A stretch of DNA of 64,000 nt, taken from the NCBI GenBank assembly GCA_009733775.1, contig WOGZ01000119.1, positions 1 through 64,000 of the forward strand, written 5' to 3'. Source of the stretch: Alectoria sarmentosa (taxonomy: Eukaryota > Ascomycota > Lecanoromycetes > Lecanorales > Parmeliaceae). Of this stretch, positions 1 through 11,061 are shown in pieces. Both the position numbers and the translations under genes were made by a program. The notes below the pieces were generated by a model, which saw only the letters and a program-made list of their open reading frames with translations, did no database searches and was not told the origin of the DNA. Every line of letters begins with the position of its first letter. Positions within the stretch are counted from its first letter, which is position 1.

Positions 1-1689
1 TCAATTTTATAAAAAATATTAATTTAATTAATGATTTTAATTTATTAAAAATGTAGCACAATTATAAATAATATTATAATAACGAACGCAATCGCTTTTT
101 ACGCGAAAAACGTTTTTATTAAACGAATATTTGAGAACAAATGTGAACGAATCTTAATAATAATCAAACGATGATTATAAACGTTATTTGAAACGCGATA
201 TCTCTTTTCAATGATCAATTTTTTTTTAAACTATTACGAGAATATTAATAAAATTATGTTTTAAAATATCGTTTTATAAAGAGTATAAAAGACCTTTAAG
301 ATGATAATTATTATAATTTCTTTAAACATCGTTTTTATTTTTCTTTAAAAAGATTATATCGCTTATTTTCGCTTTAAGATTTTTTTAAATATTATTATTT
401 AATTCTTTTACGATATTATAAATAAATTCGATTTGATCGAATTATTATATATAATTAAATTAATCTTTTAAAATGAAATTTTAATATAAAATCGTTATAA
501 CATCGAGATTGTTAATCGTATATTTTAAGATATTCGCAAAGATCTCAAATCGTTTAATGATATAATTATATGCTTTTGCGACGATTTTCGATAAATTTTA
601 TCAATTATTAAAAGCGTTAAATTAAGGCGTATTGTTACATTTATTTTAAAAATCTCATATTTATAAAATCACATTCAAATTCTCAAACTTATAAAAAATA
701 TGAGATTTCACAATTCAAATTTAATTAAACAAAATCGTGTTGATATAAAAACATTCGCAAATGATTTTTTGAATGTGAATAATGAAATTTTAATAAATAT
801 AAAAGAATGAAAGATTATCGATTGATTTATCGATTAATTATCAAATAACATTATCATAAGTTTCATTAATGTTATTTATCACGATTTGAATTCACATTAA
901 ATATTTAATTTTTATATCTTTAAAGCGATTCTTTACACTTTTAATAAAAACGTCGCTTGATTTAATAATTAAATCTTTAATAAATTCTTTAAAATTAAAA
1001 CGATGTGTATTAATCGTGATCATATCGTTAACGAAGAAAATAATTTTTTTATATTTATCGAATTAATGAACGTCTTTGAATTAATTTCTTTATTATTTCA
1101 TTATTTGAAATTGAAAAAAGGTTATATGATGATGTTGTTAAGAAATTTATAATAATTATAAAACTTATACAATAAAACACGTTTATAAGTTAAATATATT
1201 AAAATTAAAATATTCGATTATCGCATTTTTGAAAACGAATATAATGATAAACGTTATTATATATCACGCATATCTTTTATTTCGTTCGATTCGAATAATT
1301 TATATATTCTCTTTCAACGCATTTAATATTCAATTCGTTTAGTTTTTAATATAACGATTAATAAATCGTAAAATTAATTTTTATAACAAGTCGATTTATG
1401 TTTATAATCGAAAATCTTCGTTTATAATTAATTGTATATAATTTTAAGTCAAATCATCAACAGAGTCGACTTATTTATTATAACTTTAAATGATTTATCA
1501 AAAAGACAATCGAGTTATTCGATCAAATATATTAAAAATAAAATTATTAACTAAATGCTTTTTATATAACAATATAAGTAAATCATATACGCATAAAAAA
1601 GCAAGCAGAGTTCGCTTAACCGACGTTATTTAAATTCGTTTCGCCTTTATTTATCTTGAATATCATAAATTTAATTCATAAACCTTAAC

Positions 1690-2230
1690 TTGTTTTTTTA
1701 ATAAATATATAAAAAATTAAAATTAAAATTAAAATTATATATAATAAAAAAAAGTTGAAAACAAAAATTGAAAAATTGAAAATATATAAATATTAAAATT
1801 AAAAATATGATCGTATAACGTGATAAATAAATTATATATAAATTATTTATTAAAAATCTTTTTAAATGTTATAAAATAGAAAAGTTAATTTATTAAAAAA
1901 AAATAAGTTTATAAATATTTAATACGCAATTATACAAATTTTCGAAAATAAGTTAACGCGAAATTATAATTTATTATTCAATTTTTAATTAAAAAAATTA
2001 AATTAATTTTTCTTTTAAAATACGTATATATTAATATATATAAATTATTTATTTAAAGTTATACGATTTAATTATAATCTCTTTCTTATTTATATAAAAA
2101 ATAAAATTATATATAATTTTATATTAAAAAAAAATCGTTATTAATAAATATTAATATATATAAAGAAATAATATAAAATTAAGCTAAAAAATCTTAAATT
2201 TATATATGCAGTTAATTATAAATTTTATTT
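1690..2230 (+). repeat. Left arm of ~0.5 kb inverted repeat
   Basis: The reverse complement of this stretch can be aligned by eye along about 500 bp with 4550-5080. Anchor matches include the segment around 'TTATAATTTCGCGTTAA' (4790 on the + strand, complement of about 1955 here), the AAAGAGATTATAA segment, and the CACGTTATA-type segment. The arms lie head to head around the chromovirus fragment. Either they are two opposite copies of one degraded element or a foldback structure. Exact ends are uncertain because of low complexity. Confidence 0.6.
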
Positions 2231-2618
2231 AATTTCGTCTTTTGAAATAGCGTTAAAATAGCGTCTTTAAATCTCTCGCGCCTTTTTATTAAAAATTTAT
2301 ATATAAAAATCTTATATATTTTATTTTCTATCTTTTTAAAAATATGTTTTTCTTATAAATTCACAAATTATAAAACTCGGTTTGCGCTTTTCAAAAACGT
2401 AAAAATATTAATATTTCATTTGATATTAATAAAGTGAATAAATATTCAAATATTCATTTTTGAAATTTTATAAAATCTATTCGAAATTAATTAATCTTTT
2501 TTTTATTTCATTTATTTATTTATTAAATGCGAAATCACGCGTAATATTTTTATTATTCAATTAATCGTTCAATCGATTACGAATATAAATATATTTATTA
2601 TTAATATTTCTCGCTTTT

Positions 2619-2924
2619 ATGTTATTAAGAATTTTAAATATTATAATCGTTTTTCAACATCTTTTTGAGAGTTTTATTAACGCGTATAAACGTTATTTTT
2701 TAAACGAATCTTTTTTCGTCGACAATCGAGATAAAATATTAATTATTATTGCTTCAAAAAAAGGTGAAAGATCTTTAAAAAAAAAATTAAATAAACATTT
2801 TATCTTTATAACCGTCGTTTTTTTAAATCAATCGATTTTTTTTTTAAAACGCGTTTTCATTCTTTATCTCGCTTATCATCTTTTTTTTTATTTAACGACC
2901 CGTTTTTTGTTAAAATTAGCATAA
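2619..2924 (+). pseudogene. Short open frame of unknown origin, probably TE relic
   Basis: An open frame of 101 codons inside the AT-rich block. Its residues are dominated by Leu, Phe, Ile, Lys and Asn, as expected when Pro, Ser, Thr, Glu and Asp codons are shifted by C-to-T and G-to-A changes, so it looks like the remnant of an originally polar, Pro/Ser-rich protein. I do not recognise the family. Its last codons run into the start of the LTR-like sequence at 2908, so it is not a functional gene in its present form. Confidence 0.25.
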
Positions 2925-3111
2925 AATTATATCATATAAGTGTATTAAATAAGATAATTAAGTGAAAAGAAAATATGTATATAGAAAAAAAACATTTATG
3001 TAAAAATAAATGCCTTTATTAAAACACGTTAAGCTTAATCGAATAATGTTAAAAAAATGTGATGTTAAAGAGAAATCAATTTTATTAAAAATGTAAAATA
3101 CGCTCGTAACA
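2908..3111 (-). mobile_element. LTR of truncated chromovirus A (3' LTR side)
   Basis: Starts TGTTAAAATTAG and ends ATACGCTCGTAACA, matching in order and spacing the two 181-bp LTRs at 28501-28681 and 32960-33140 (same TGTTAAAATTA start, TATAAGTGTAT segment, and AAAATACGCTC/TTATAACA end). The bases that follow are the complement of a purine tract, expected next to a 3' LTR if the element reads on the minus strand, which agrees with the coding relic at 3820-4405. Confidence 0.6.
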
Positions 3112-3819
3112 TTATTTTTTTTTTTAAAAAGCGATGTTTCAACGCTATAAAAATCGAAAAAGTGTGCTTATAATTTATTTTATATCTTTAAAACATTTAA
3201 TTAATAATTATTTTCAATTAAAGAAAGTTAATAATAATAACGATAATAATATATTATAAAAAGTTCGTTTATAACATCGTCGATATTATAATATTTTATC
3301 GTTTTAAACGTTTAAAAATAACGTGATTTAATGAAAAATTAACGTTATAATTATCGTCGAAACATTTGAATGTTTAATGTTATTTGATATTTCATATTTT
3401 GGACGAAGAAAGAATCGTAAAAAATTAAGTGATATAATTGAATAAGACTTTTCGAATCGAATCGAGTCGCAGACGTTAGACTTTATTTGAAGTTCGTATA
3501 TATTTTAATAATGTTATGAGTAGTCTTTTTTTATAAATTATCATATATATAATATTAAATGAGATTAGTAATGACGATAGCGAGGTTTTAAAACGTTATT
3601 AAAAGACTTTAAAAGATGTTTATAATATGAATAACGAAGGTCGCGTATTCGTTTAAGCCTTAAATCAATATATCGTCGTCGTCGACATCGATCGATTTTG
3701 CCGTTGAAAAAATAATAACGTGAAAACGTACGTACAAGAATCGAAAGTTATATATAATCGTTATCGTTCGTTATAACAACGACGATTATAAGAAAAAAAG
3801 AAAAAAAGAAAAAGAAGAG

Positions 3820-4405
3820 TAAATGATAAAATCTTTTTATAAATTAATCGTTAATTCAATCGAATAATGCATAATCTTTTTATCGTGATTTATTTGAATA
3901 TCTTTTATGAAAATCTTTTATTACGTTTTTTGCATTGTCGAATTTATTTTCATTAATGTTATATTAATTAAAATCTTTTTCGACGTCTTTTCATTTAATT
4001 TTGTATTTAAAACGATTTCATAATTTCTTTAAATTTAATATATTTTTAATTATTCATTTCTCTTTATCTTTAACGATGATAATTTTTAAAAAAAGATTTT
4101 TTTAATCAAATAATGAATTAATAGTAATGAGATTTAAGAGTTTAAAATAAAAAACGATATAAATTCTCATAATATTAAATAATTTCAATTTATAGAAAAA
4201 ATCGATAACGAATATGATTTTGAATAAGCCGAACATTTTATCGTTCAATTTCTTAAATAATTTATTTATAACGATGTTTTTGTTGTTAAAAAAGACGAGA
4301 TCGTTTTTTTTAAACGTTACATTTTTCTTATAACGATTAACTTGTTCGATCATCGCAAGTTATACTTTATTCAAATTATCGCGTATATAAATAAAAACGT
4401 TTTAT
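3820..4405 (-). pseudogene. Ty3/gypsy pol relic: integrase C-terminus and chromodomain
   Basis: The open part (4353-4102) reads like the C-terminal integrase tail of chromoviruses: a QxNRxxK start, then VTFKKNDLVFF, KLNDKMFGLFKI, YKLKL and a final RIYIVFYFKLL, i.e. the 'DLV...KLxxKxxGPFxI...Y.L.LP..xxIHxVFHxSLL' pattern with Pro/His codons decayed. In the same frame, read through stops, 4083-3850 carries a chromodomain pattern ending in a VIKDFHKRYSNKS-like motif; two or three of its stops fall where family members have Trp (TGG to TGA/TAG/TAA). Upstream gag-pol is missing. Non-functional, RIP-degraded fragment. Confidence 0.75.
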
Positions 4406-4411
4406 ATATAA

Positions 4412-4473
4412 TCGATAGATTAATTTGATAAAATTAAGTAAACGATAAAATTAAATAAAATACGCTCGAAACA
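4412..4473 (-). mobile_element. LTR-end fragment of chromovirus A
   Basis: The last ~60 bp resemble the end of the same LTR family (AAATTAAATAAAATACGCTC then GAAACA). Only the end of the LTR is present and it directly follows integrase coding sequence, which suggests an internal deletion that removed gag, most of pol and most of the 5' LTR. Assignment rests on short AT-rich similarity. Confidence 0.4.
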
Positions 4474-4549
4474 ATAATTTTTTTTTTCTTTCTTTATCGT
4501 CGAAATTAGTTATTACAAAAATATATAAATACGTAAAAAAATTTATTAT

Positions 4550-5080
4550 TATATATAATTATTATAATAATAAAAAAGTAAAAGTAAAATTTATATAAAT
4601 AAAAAGAAAATATAATAAAATAATATCGAAATGTATAAAATATATAAATTTATATAATTAAAAAGAGATTATAAAAAAATGTGCAACTTTGAGTAAATAA
4701 TTTATAAAATCTTATATAAGTTTATAAATACGTATTTAAAATAATAATAATTTAATTAAGTTTTTTAATTAAAAATTTAATAAAAAATTATAATTTCGCG
4801 TTAAATCGTTTTTAAAAATTTATATAATTACGTATAAATCTTTATAAATTTATATCTCTTTTTATAAAATTGAATTTTTATTTTTTAAAATTGAAAAATA
4901 ATTTTAATAAACAATATATATATAATTAATTCTATTACGTTATATAATAATCTTTCAATTTTTTTATTTAAATTTCATATTTTTTCGTATTTTTTCTTTA
5001 TTATTTATAATTTAAATAAATAAATATTATAAAATTTAAATTTATTTTATTCTATATATTTTATTTTTATATATTTATTA
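4550..5080 (-). repeat. Right arm of ~0.5 kb inverted repeat
   Basis: Partner of 1690-2230 in inverted orientation. The pair brackets the truncated chromovirus. Similarity is best over 4640-4960. Confidence 0.6.
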
Positions 5081-5229
5081 ATAACTTTCTTTTAATATTT
5101 TTAAATTGTTTTTATTATTTAATTTAAATTTAAAAGTAATAAATTATTGTTATTATATTTTTTTAAATAATTCTTAATTAATTAATTTAAACGTTATTAA
5201 TAATTAATAATCTCACTTCGAAATAGCGA

Positions 5230-5355
5230 TTTTTTAATATATATTATTATATTATATAATATTATATATTTTAATAATAATATTATTATTTTTTAATATT
5301 ATTATTATTTTATTATAATATAATATAATATAATAATAATAATAATAATAATATA
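5230..5355. repeat. AT microsatellite (TAA/TATAA runs)
   Basis: Long run of only A and T dominated by ATT/TAA and TATAA units, ending in a clean (AAT)n run. Confidence 0.8.
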
Positions 5356-5874
5356 GAATTTATTATTATTTCTCATTTATATAATTATAAAGATTTTTTA
5401 AGCTTTTTATTATTAAATAATTTCGCGCCCTTAACATATATTTTAAAAAACGCTTAAAAATTTCGTCGTCGAAAATTAATTAGATACAATATTACAAATA
5501 CGTTAAAATGCACAATTATAATCTTTTCAAATTTGTAATGCTCGCGAGAGCTTTAAAACTTATAACGTAAAAGTTTTACGATCATAAAGCTTACGAGTTT
5601 TTAGAATCTCGATAGCGAAATGATGATTCTCTAATATTTTAAATATGTGCTGAGAGCGCGAGCTTTTCAGTGATAAAAAGCTTGAAAGATTTTTATAATT
5701 AATTAAGAATAATGATAAATATACATTACTTTTCGATAAATGTATATTACTTTTTAATATATATATATTTTCATTTATTTTATATATCTTTATCGACGCA
5801 TAATTCTTTTTGAAATTTTTGAAAAAAGTGAAATATATAATTAAATAGATTTTCGCAACAATTAGAAACTAAAT

Positions 5875-6120
5875 TACCTAATTATTTAATTATCTAATTA
5901 TTTAATTACTTGATTATTTAACTATTTGATTATTTAATTATCTAATTATTTAATTATCTAATTATTTAATTATCTAATTATCTGATTATAAAATTATAAA
6001 ATTATAATAATTATACGATTATAATAATTATTTAACTGCGACGATTATAATAATTATTTAATTATAAAATTACAATAATTATTTAATTATTTAATTATTT
6101 GACTATTTAATTATCTGATT
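5875..6120. repeat. 8-bp AT minisatellite (AATTATYT)n
   Basis: Tandem units AATTATTT / AATTATCT alternate through 5875-5990 and return, with interruptions, to about 6120. Confidence 0.75.
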
Positions 6121-6614
6121 GTAAAATCGCAATAGTTATACGATATACAATTTATATTAATAAGAAATTATGTTAAAACTTTAATATAAACATTATATAA
6201 ACGTAAATTATTATATTTTATCTCTATATCACACCCTGCTCGCGTGTTAAAATCTATCGATAAATCGTATAATAAAATATTTTTAACACGATTTAATCTT
6301 TTATATACGCAATTATAGAAAATATAATTATAAAACATTATCATTAAATTTTTTCAGGCGAAATTTAATATAAAGATTTTATTCGATTTTTAAATAATGT
6401 TTATTATTGTAATAATTATAATAATTATTATTATAACGATTATTTATTTAAATATGATTTTATATTTATATAATGCGATTTTATCTTTTATATGCGTTTA
6501 ACGTTGATTTAAACAAAAAATTGCGAAATCGATTACTAATTTCGCGCTCCGTTAAAATTATACTCTCGAAATTTTGACGTTGATAATTTTACTCGCCTGA
6601 TTAACCTATATTTA

Positions 6615-6690
6615 TTTAATCGAAGAGGGGGTGTATATGTATCAAAAAGTGATGTACATGTATCGAAAAGTGGTGTATACCTATAGTAAC
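6615..6690. repeat. Two-and-a-half copies of a ~22-bp repeat
   Basis: GTGTATATGTATCAAAAAGT, then GTACATGTATCGAAAAGTGG, then a partial GTATACCTATAG copy. It sits immediately outside the GC-rich palindrome, at the border between AT-rich block and gene island. Confidence 0.6.
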
Positions 6691-6737
6691 CCTTGATTAA
6701 TACTTGTTTTTTTACGCTCGGGGGAGACCCCCGAAAC

Positions 6738-6915
6738 CCCTCTTTCCCTTCGGAGGCTCTCCGAGGGCTCCTGCCGGAGGGGCTGTCCTCGCAAGCTCGA
6801 AATCATGATATGTGATAAAAATGTGTGATACATGAGACTTCGAACTTGCTTCGACAGCCCCTCCGGCAGGAGCTTTCGGAGAGCCCTCAAAGAGCTCCGG
6901 AGGGAGAGGGAGGCC
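6738..6915. repeat. GC-rich long palindrome (hairpin/MITE-like)
   Basis: The left arm (about 6738-6815) and the complement of the right arm (about 6820-6915) align along their whole length, with a perfect core CTCCTGCCGGAGGGGCTGTC (6769-6788; complement at 6853-6872). Each arm also contains its own smaller hairpin (TCCGGAG/CTCCGAGG-type). It is strikingly GC-rich against the AT-rich surroundings and is not RIP-degraded. Could be a MITE, or a GC cluster like those of fungal mitochondrial DNA; I cannot decide. The short open frames on the minus strand here are not credible genes. Confidence 0.8.
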
Positions 6916-7372
6916 TAGAAAAAAGATCTCATTTATCATAAAAGTTCTGATTCACTCGATCAAATTTCATGAAAATAACATCGTTCGAAAGCGCGTATTC
7001 GAATCTATAATTTTATTTATTCATTTAATTATCATATGATATGTGACACGAAAGGAATCAAAAAGAATAAAATTTAAGAAGTTGATGTTCGAGGTTCAGC
7101 CTTATGCAGTGATTAGTCTGGGACGTACCCGCGTTTAGATCGAAAATGAAGAAATAAGGTGAGTTTTAGCTTCAAAATTGCGAATTTTGAAGGTCTGATT
7201 GGTGGAACCTTGTTTTAAGCACATAGACCTTTTTCTTGCATAACTTTTGACCATGAAGAAAGCAAGCTTTCCAATAATCCGAAGCAGCCCTGCGAGCCGA
7301 CCCGCTACGGCCGCAGCGTTCATGTTTTACATTCCTGAATCGTTCATCACTCGTTCTTCTATTCTTTGAAAA
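6916..7372. other. Upstream region of UTP18
   Basis: Transition from AT-rich to balanced DNA. No gene recognised. An upstream ATG at 7322 opens a 15-codon frame ending at 7369, three bases before the UTP18 start; whether it is in the transcript is unknown. Confidence 0.5.
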
Positions 7373-9266
7373 ATGCCTCTCTCGAAGTTTCGTAAGCCAT
7401 TTCAGCGGCCGATAATCCCAATGCTGGACGATATGGTCGATGACTTCGATGGACACGACAGTGATGAACCAACGGAGAAGGATGGGACCGAAATTGAGCT
7501 CGAGAAGCTGGTCTTTGGTGACGAGTCAGGCTTTCATGAAGGACTGAAATCGTACAAAGATGCTAGTGACCATCTCCGAGACCTGGTGGACGGTGACCAG
7601 CAACAAGCTCAAGATGGCTTAGAAGAGGGAATTTTGAAAGACCTTGACGATGCCGATGTTTGTAACGCTGAACTGCCCATTGGATGTGCTATCGCTCAAT
7701 TTTGTTTCAGCTGTTCTTCCTGGACTCCGCTCCGTCAGTTGTGGATGCCCCAGACATTCTACCTCAGTCAAAATCAGACCAAGACACGTTGCTGTCAGAC
7801 GACGGCAACGCCGCGGCATGGGTTGATAGCGACGACGAACGCATCGTCATCTCCCTAGCCTCCAATTCGAGACTACGGAAACTCAGGACTGCTGAGTCAG
7901 AAGACTTGGTCAACGGGAAGGAGTACAGTAAACGATTACGACGTCAATTCGAGCGATTATATCCAGTACCGGACTGGGCGACCCCCTCTGCAAAAAAACC
8001 AGTATTCAAAAAAAGAAGGAAATTGTCAACTGCTTCAGATAGTTCCGAAGCCAATGCCTCGGGGGATGAAATTTCCGACGGATCTGACGACCTGTTCTCC
8101 CAACCCCTCGCCAAGCTTCTACAGAACACTGATAGTCTCACTCAACTCGTATCTACAAGCTCCGCTACTCGCAAACAGCTCCGTCCAGAAGTCATCGACA
8201 TCCATCGTACCAAAGATGTCGGCACTGCCCAACCTGTAAGCCTTCTTTCCTTTTGTTTTCTTTTTCTGTCGTTGCTAATCTCTCTCGCCCCCAGTCCGCA
8301 ATAACAAACCTCGCCTTTCACCCCATTCATCCTCTGCTGCTCTCTTCCGGGCCCTCTTCTACCCTCTTCCTCCACCACATCTCTCCACACCCTCCAAATC
8401 CAAATCCGCTGCTCACAGCTCTACACCTAAGCTCCACTAACTTCACAACTTCCCTTTTCCACCCCCCAGCTGGCAACAAAGTATTCTTCTCTGGTCGTCG
8501 CCGCTACTTCCATGCCTGGGACCTGGACACTGGAAAGGTAAAGAAAGTGTCACGGGTGATCGGGCATGGCGATGTGCAGCGTAGCATGGAGCGCTTCAAG
8601 CTGAGCCCGTGTGGTCGTTGGATAGGTTTTGTGGGCTCTGGCCGAAAAGGTGGTGGCACGATAAATGTTCTCGATGCGAACACTTGCCAATGGACTGCAG
8701 AGGTAAGGGTAGAAGGCAAAGGCGGTGTTGCAGATTTTGACTGGTGGGGCGACGGAGAGGGCTTGGCGGTTGTTGGCAAGGGAGGCGAAGTCGTCGAGTG
8801 GGACGGACGAGAAAGACGAGTCATTGCAAGATGGATAGACGAAGGCGCTGTAGCAACTACAGTCGTGGCACTGGGGGGACGTGGAGGTGGGTCCAAGGCG
8901 CTGGGAAATGACAGGTGGATGGCCGTCGGCAGCTCAAGCGGTATTGTCAACATCTACGATCGACGAAAGTGGAGTGCAGAGACCATTCCCGCGCGGCCAA
9001 AACCAGTGAGAGCTTTCGATCAGCTAACAACGCCAACTTCACGTTTGGAGTTCTCGCAAGATGGACAACTTTTGTGTATGGCCAGCCGGTGGAAGAGAGA
9101 TGCATTGAGGTTGATCCATCTACCGAGCTGTGCTGTGTATCGGAATTGGCCTACGAGTTCGACGCCGCTTGGGAGGATCACCGCTGTTGCTTGGTCACCT
9201 ACTTCCGAGATGCTAGCCGTGGCAAATGAGCAAGGCAAGATTAGGCTGTGGGAGATTCGCAGTTAG
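7373..9266 (+). CDS. UTP18: U3 small nucleolar RNA-associated protein 18 (UTP18), WD40
   Basis: Three exons, 7373-7657, 7711-8235 and 8295-9266, both introns phase 0 with GT-AG ends (53 and 59 bp; GCTAAT branch in the second), giving about 593 residues, the length of yeast Utp18. The N-terminal third is acidic, then basic (KKRRKLSTAS), as in Utp18; the C-terminal half is WD40-like: residues reading GRRRYFHAWDLDTGKV, IGFVGSGRKGGGTINVLD, FSQDGQLLCMASR and a last blade VAWSPTSEMLAVANEQGKIRLWEI before the stop. Utp18 belongs to the UTP-B module of the small-subunit processome in the nucleolus, needed for 18S rRNA maturation. The start has no competing in-frame ATG upstream. Convergent with hexokinase. 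Confidence 0.92.
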
Positions 9267-9425
9267 CCAACAAGAAGCTTCTGATTGTGCGGAAGTCGGG
9301 TCATGGTTTGTCCCATCATTGCTCGAAAGGAGCAGGTCATTTTTTCTTCTACATCGGTTGCTGAGATTGCCGCATTTCGAACAATCCAATCCTGTTTCCG
9401 CTCTATGTTCGATTTCAGTCAATAT
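9267..9425. other. Convergent 3' intergenic region
   Basis: Only 159 bp separate the UTP18 and hexokinase stop codons, so their 3' untranslated regions must be short or overlap. Confidence 0.7.
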
Positions 9426-11061
9426 CTACACTAGTCCCTCGACATTCCTAATGCCTGCAAGGTTGCCAGCCTTCACCCTCTTGATAGTCAAGGCGGCAAT
9501 CAAGGCAGCCCCCACACCGCTCCCATCCTCTGCTGCCAAAATACTTATCTTATCTTTCTCACCCTGCTTCCAGTCCAGTATTTCTCTCAGTGCTACCGCT
9601 CCTCTAGCTTTGAAATGAGGATATTTGTTGAACACACTGCCATCCGCGCCAACGTGACAAATCTCTATATCCTTCTTCTTGGAGATAGCTGCAACACCGC
9701 AGGCTGAGAGGCGGGCAGCGCGAGTACCAATAAGTTCGGCAAGGCGGCGGCAGAGCTCAAGCTCGGGTTTATTTGTTTTAATGCCCAGTTCTCTATGAAA
9801 CAGATCGGCAGTTTCTGACAAATTCTCGAAAGGGTCCTCTTCGATCATGGAGAGGAAAGAAGAATCAAGCGTGTATGCTTTCCGCAGCTTGCTAATATCT
9901 TGCCCTTGAAAGACTTTGCAGCTCTTATTGTCATGCAGATCTACGAGCACGAGGCGGAACAATTCGCCAAGATACAAGCCTGCTATCATCTTCTCGAAAG
10001 CTTGCTGGCCAGGGCGGGGCGAGTCGTTGTCGACAACCACGTCGTAAGGTGTGCGAGGGAGGACTACGTGCTCGTTGTCGAATGCGCCATATTCACAATT
10101 GATGGCGATAGGCATCTCGGGGGGCAAGTTGTAGCTGGCTATTTTGGGTACGGAGCCGCAATTTTCCATGTAGGCAGCATTGCACCCGGTGCCGAAAATG
10201 CAACCAATTCTCATGGTGTCGTCGGTATAAGCTGAGGCAATAAGCGTTCCAGTGGTGTCATTGATCAAGGCGCTGAGTCTGATGGGCAGATTTCGTTTAG
10301 TAATGGCGGCTTCAAAGAGGGGGGCGACATCTTTCCCCTCGACGCCAGAGATGTCAAACCCTTTTGTCCAGCGCTGGAGAATACCATTGTCTATGTAGTT
10401 TTGGGTGGCCGGAAATGAGAAGGTGAAACCCAGAGGGATTTTATCCAGCTTTTCCAGATCTTCGAGTTCATGGTGATATTCAATAAACTGCTGGATACAA
10501 TCTGCAATGTATTCCCACAGGTCTTCAGATTCTCCTGTCTTCAACTCCTCTGGCATCCGATATTTTGACTGAATTATGTCGAATTCACCCTTTTCTTCAA
10601 GTAAGATGATCTCGCAAACACGCAAATTAGTTCCGCCCATGTCAAGGGCGAGGAAAGTGCCAGTCTCATTGCCATCAGGAAATCCCATAACCCAGGTAGG
10701 ATTCATCGGCTGTCGTGGAAGTCAGTATCTCGTAGGACGACGTTCAATACTTCGCTCTACTGACAATGCTGCCGCCTTCGACGCTGAGGCCTGGTAGGTG
10801 TTAGGGAGGTCGTCATTGGCACAATAGGACAGATGACTTTCCCTTCTCCAGCTCTTTGACGAAATGGTTGGTCACCTCTTTCAGCTTGGCCTGATTCACC
10901 GTGAATATATTCTCCAAGTATTTGATCTGTTCGAGAAGATCGTCAGGCACATCTGCCATTGACCCTACACGTATGCTCGATCAGGGTCCAGCTTCATCCT
11001 TCACCCAGAGTGATAACGGACCTTTTCGGGATGGCTGCCGCCTAGGTCCCAGCCCAACCAT
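9426..11061 (-). CDS. Hexokinase
   Basis: ATP-dependent phosphorylation of glucose/fructose, first step of glycolysis, cytosolic. Four exons on the minus strand: 11061-11022, 10964-10838, 10783-10765 and 10709-9426, total about 489 residues, the usual length. The N-terminus MVGLGPRRQPSRKGSMADVP is the typical fungal hexokinase start. Visible motifs: ALDMGGTNLRV (phosphate 1, about residue 83), GFTFSFPATQ...RWTKGFD (sugar-binding signature), LINDTTGTL with catalytic Asp near 213, GCIFGTGCNAAY, and AAEDGSGVGAALIAAL (adenosine site). Introns 1 and 3 (57 and 55 bp) are clear. Intron 2 is uncertain: GTCATC...CTCAG (10784-10837) with a good CTAAC branch gives KGNVEGGSI, where relatives usually read KGL(S/T)xEGG. 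The 19-nt exon 3 is a micro-exon. Confidence 0.93.

Larger units (their letters stand above)
1..6600. repeat. AT-rich RIP-degraded block 1
   Basis: Almost pure A/T with scattered CpG; runs off the left edge of the window. No intact gene is visible. Apart from the relics listed separately (inverted repeats, chromovirus fragment, microsatellites) I recognise nothing in 1-1690, 2240-2600 and 5360-5860. The surviving C bases are mostly followed by G (for example 9 of 14 in bases 61-180), which fits C-to-T decay of the RIP type at non-CpG sites better than methyl-CpG decay. Edges with the gene island are gradual between about 6600 and 7050. Confidence 0.85.

Noticed and set aside
6681..6939. Minus-strand frames across the GC-rich palindrome
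   Set aside because: They exist only because GC-rich DNA lacks stops; the sequence is explained by the inverted repeat.
8504..8953. 149-codon minus-strand frame inside UTP18
   Set aside because: Antisense shadow of the WD40 exon; no independent support.
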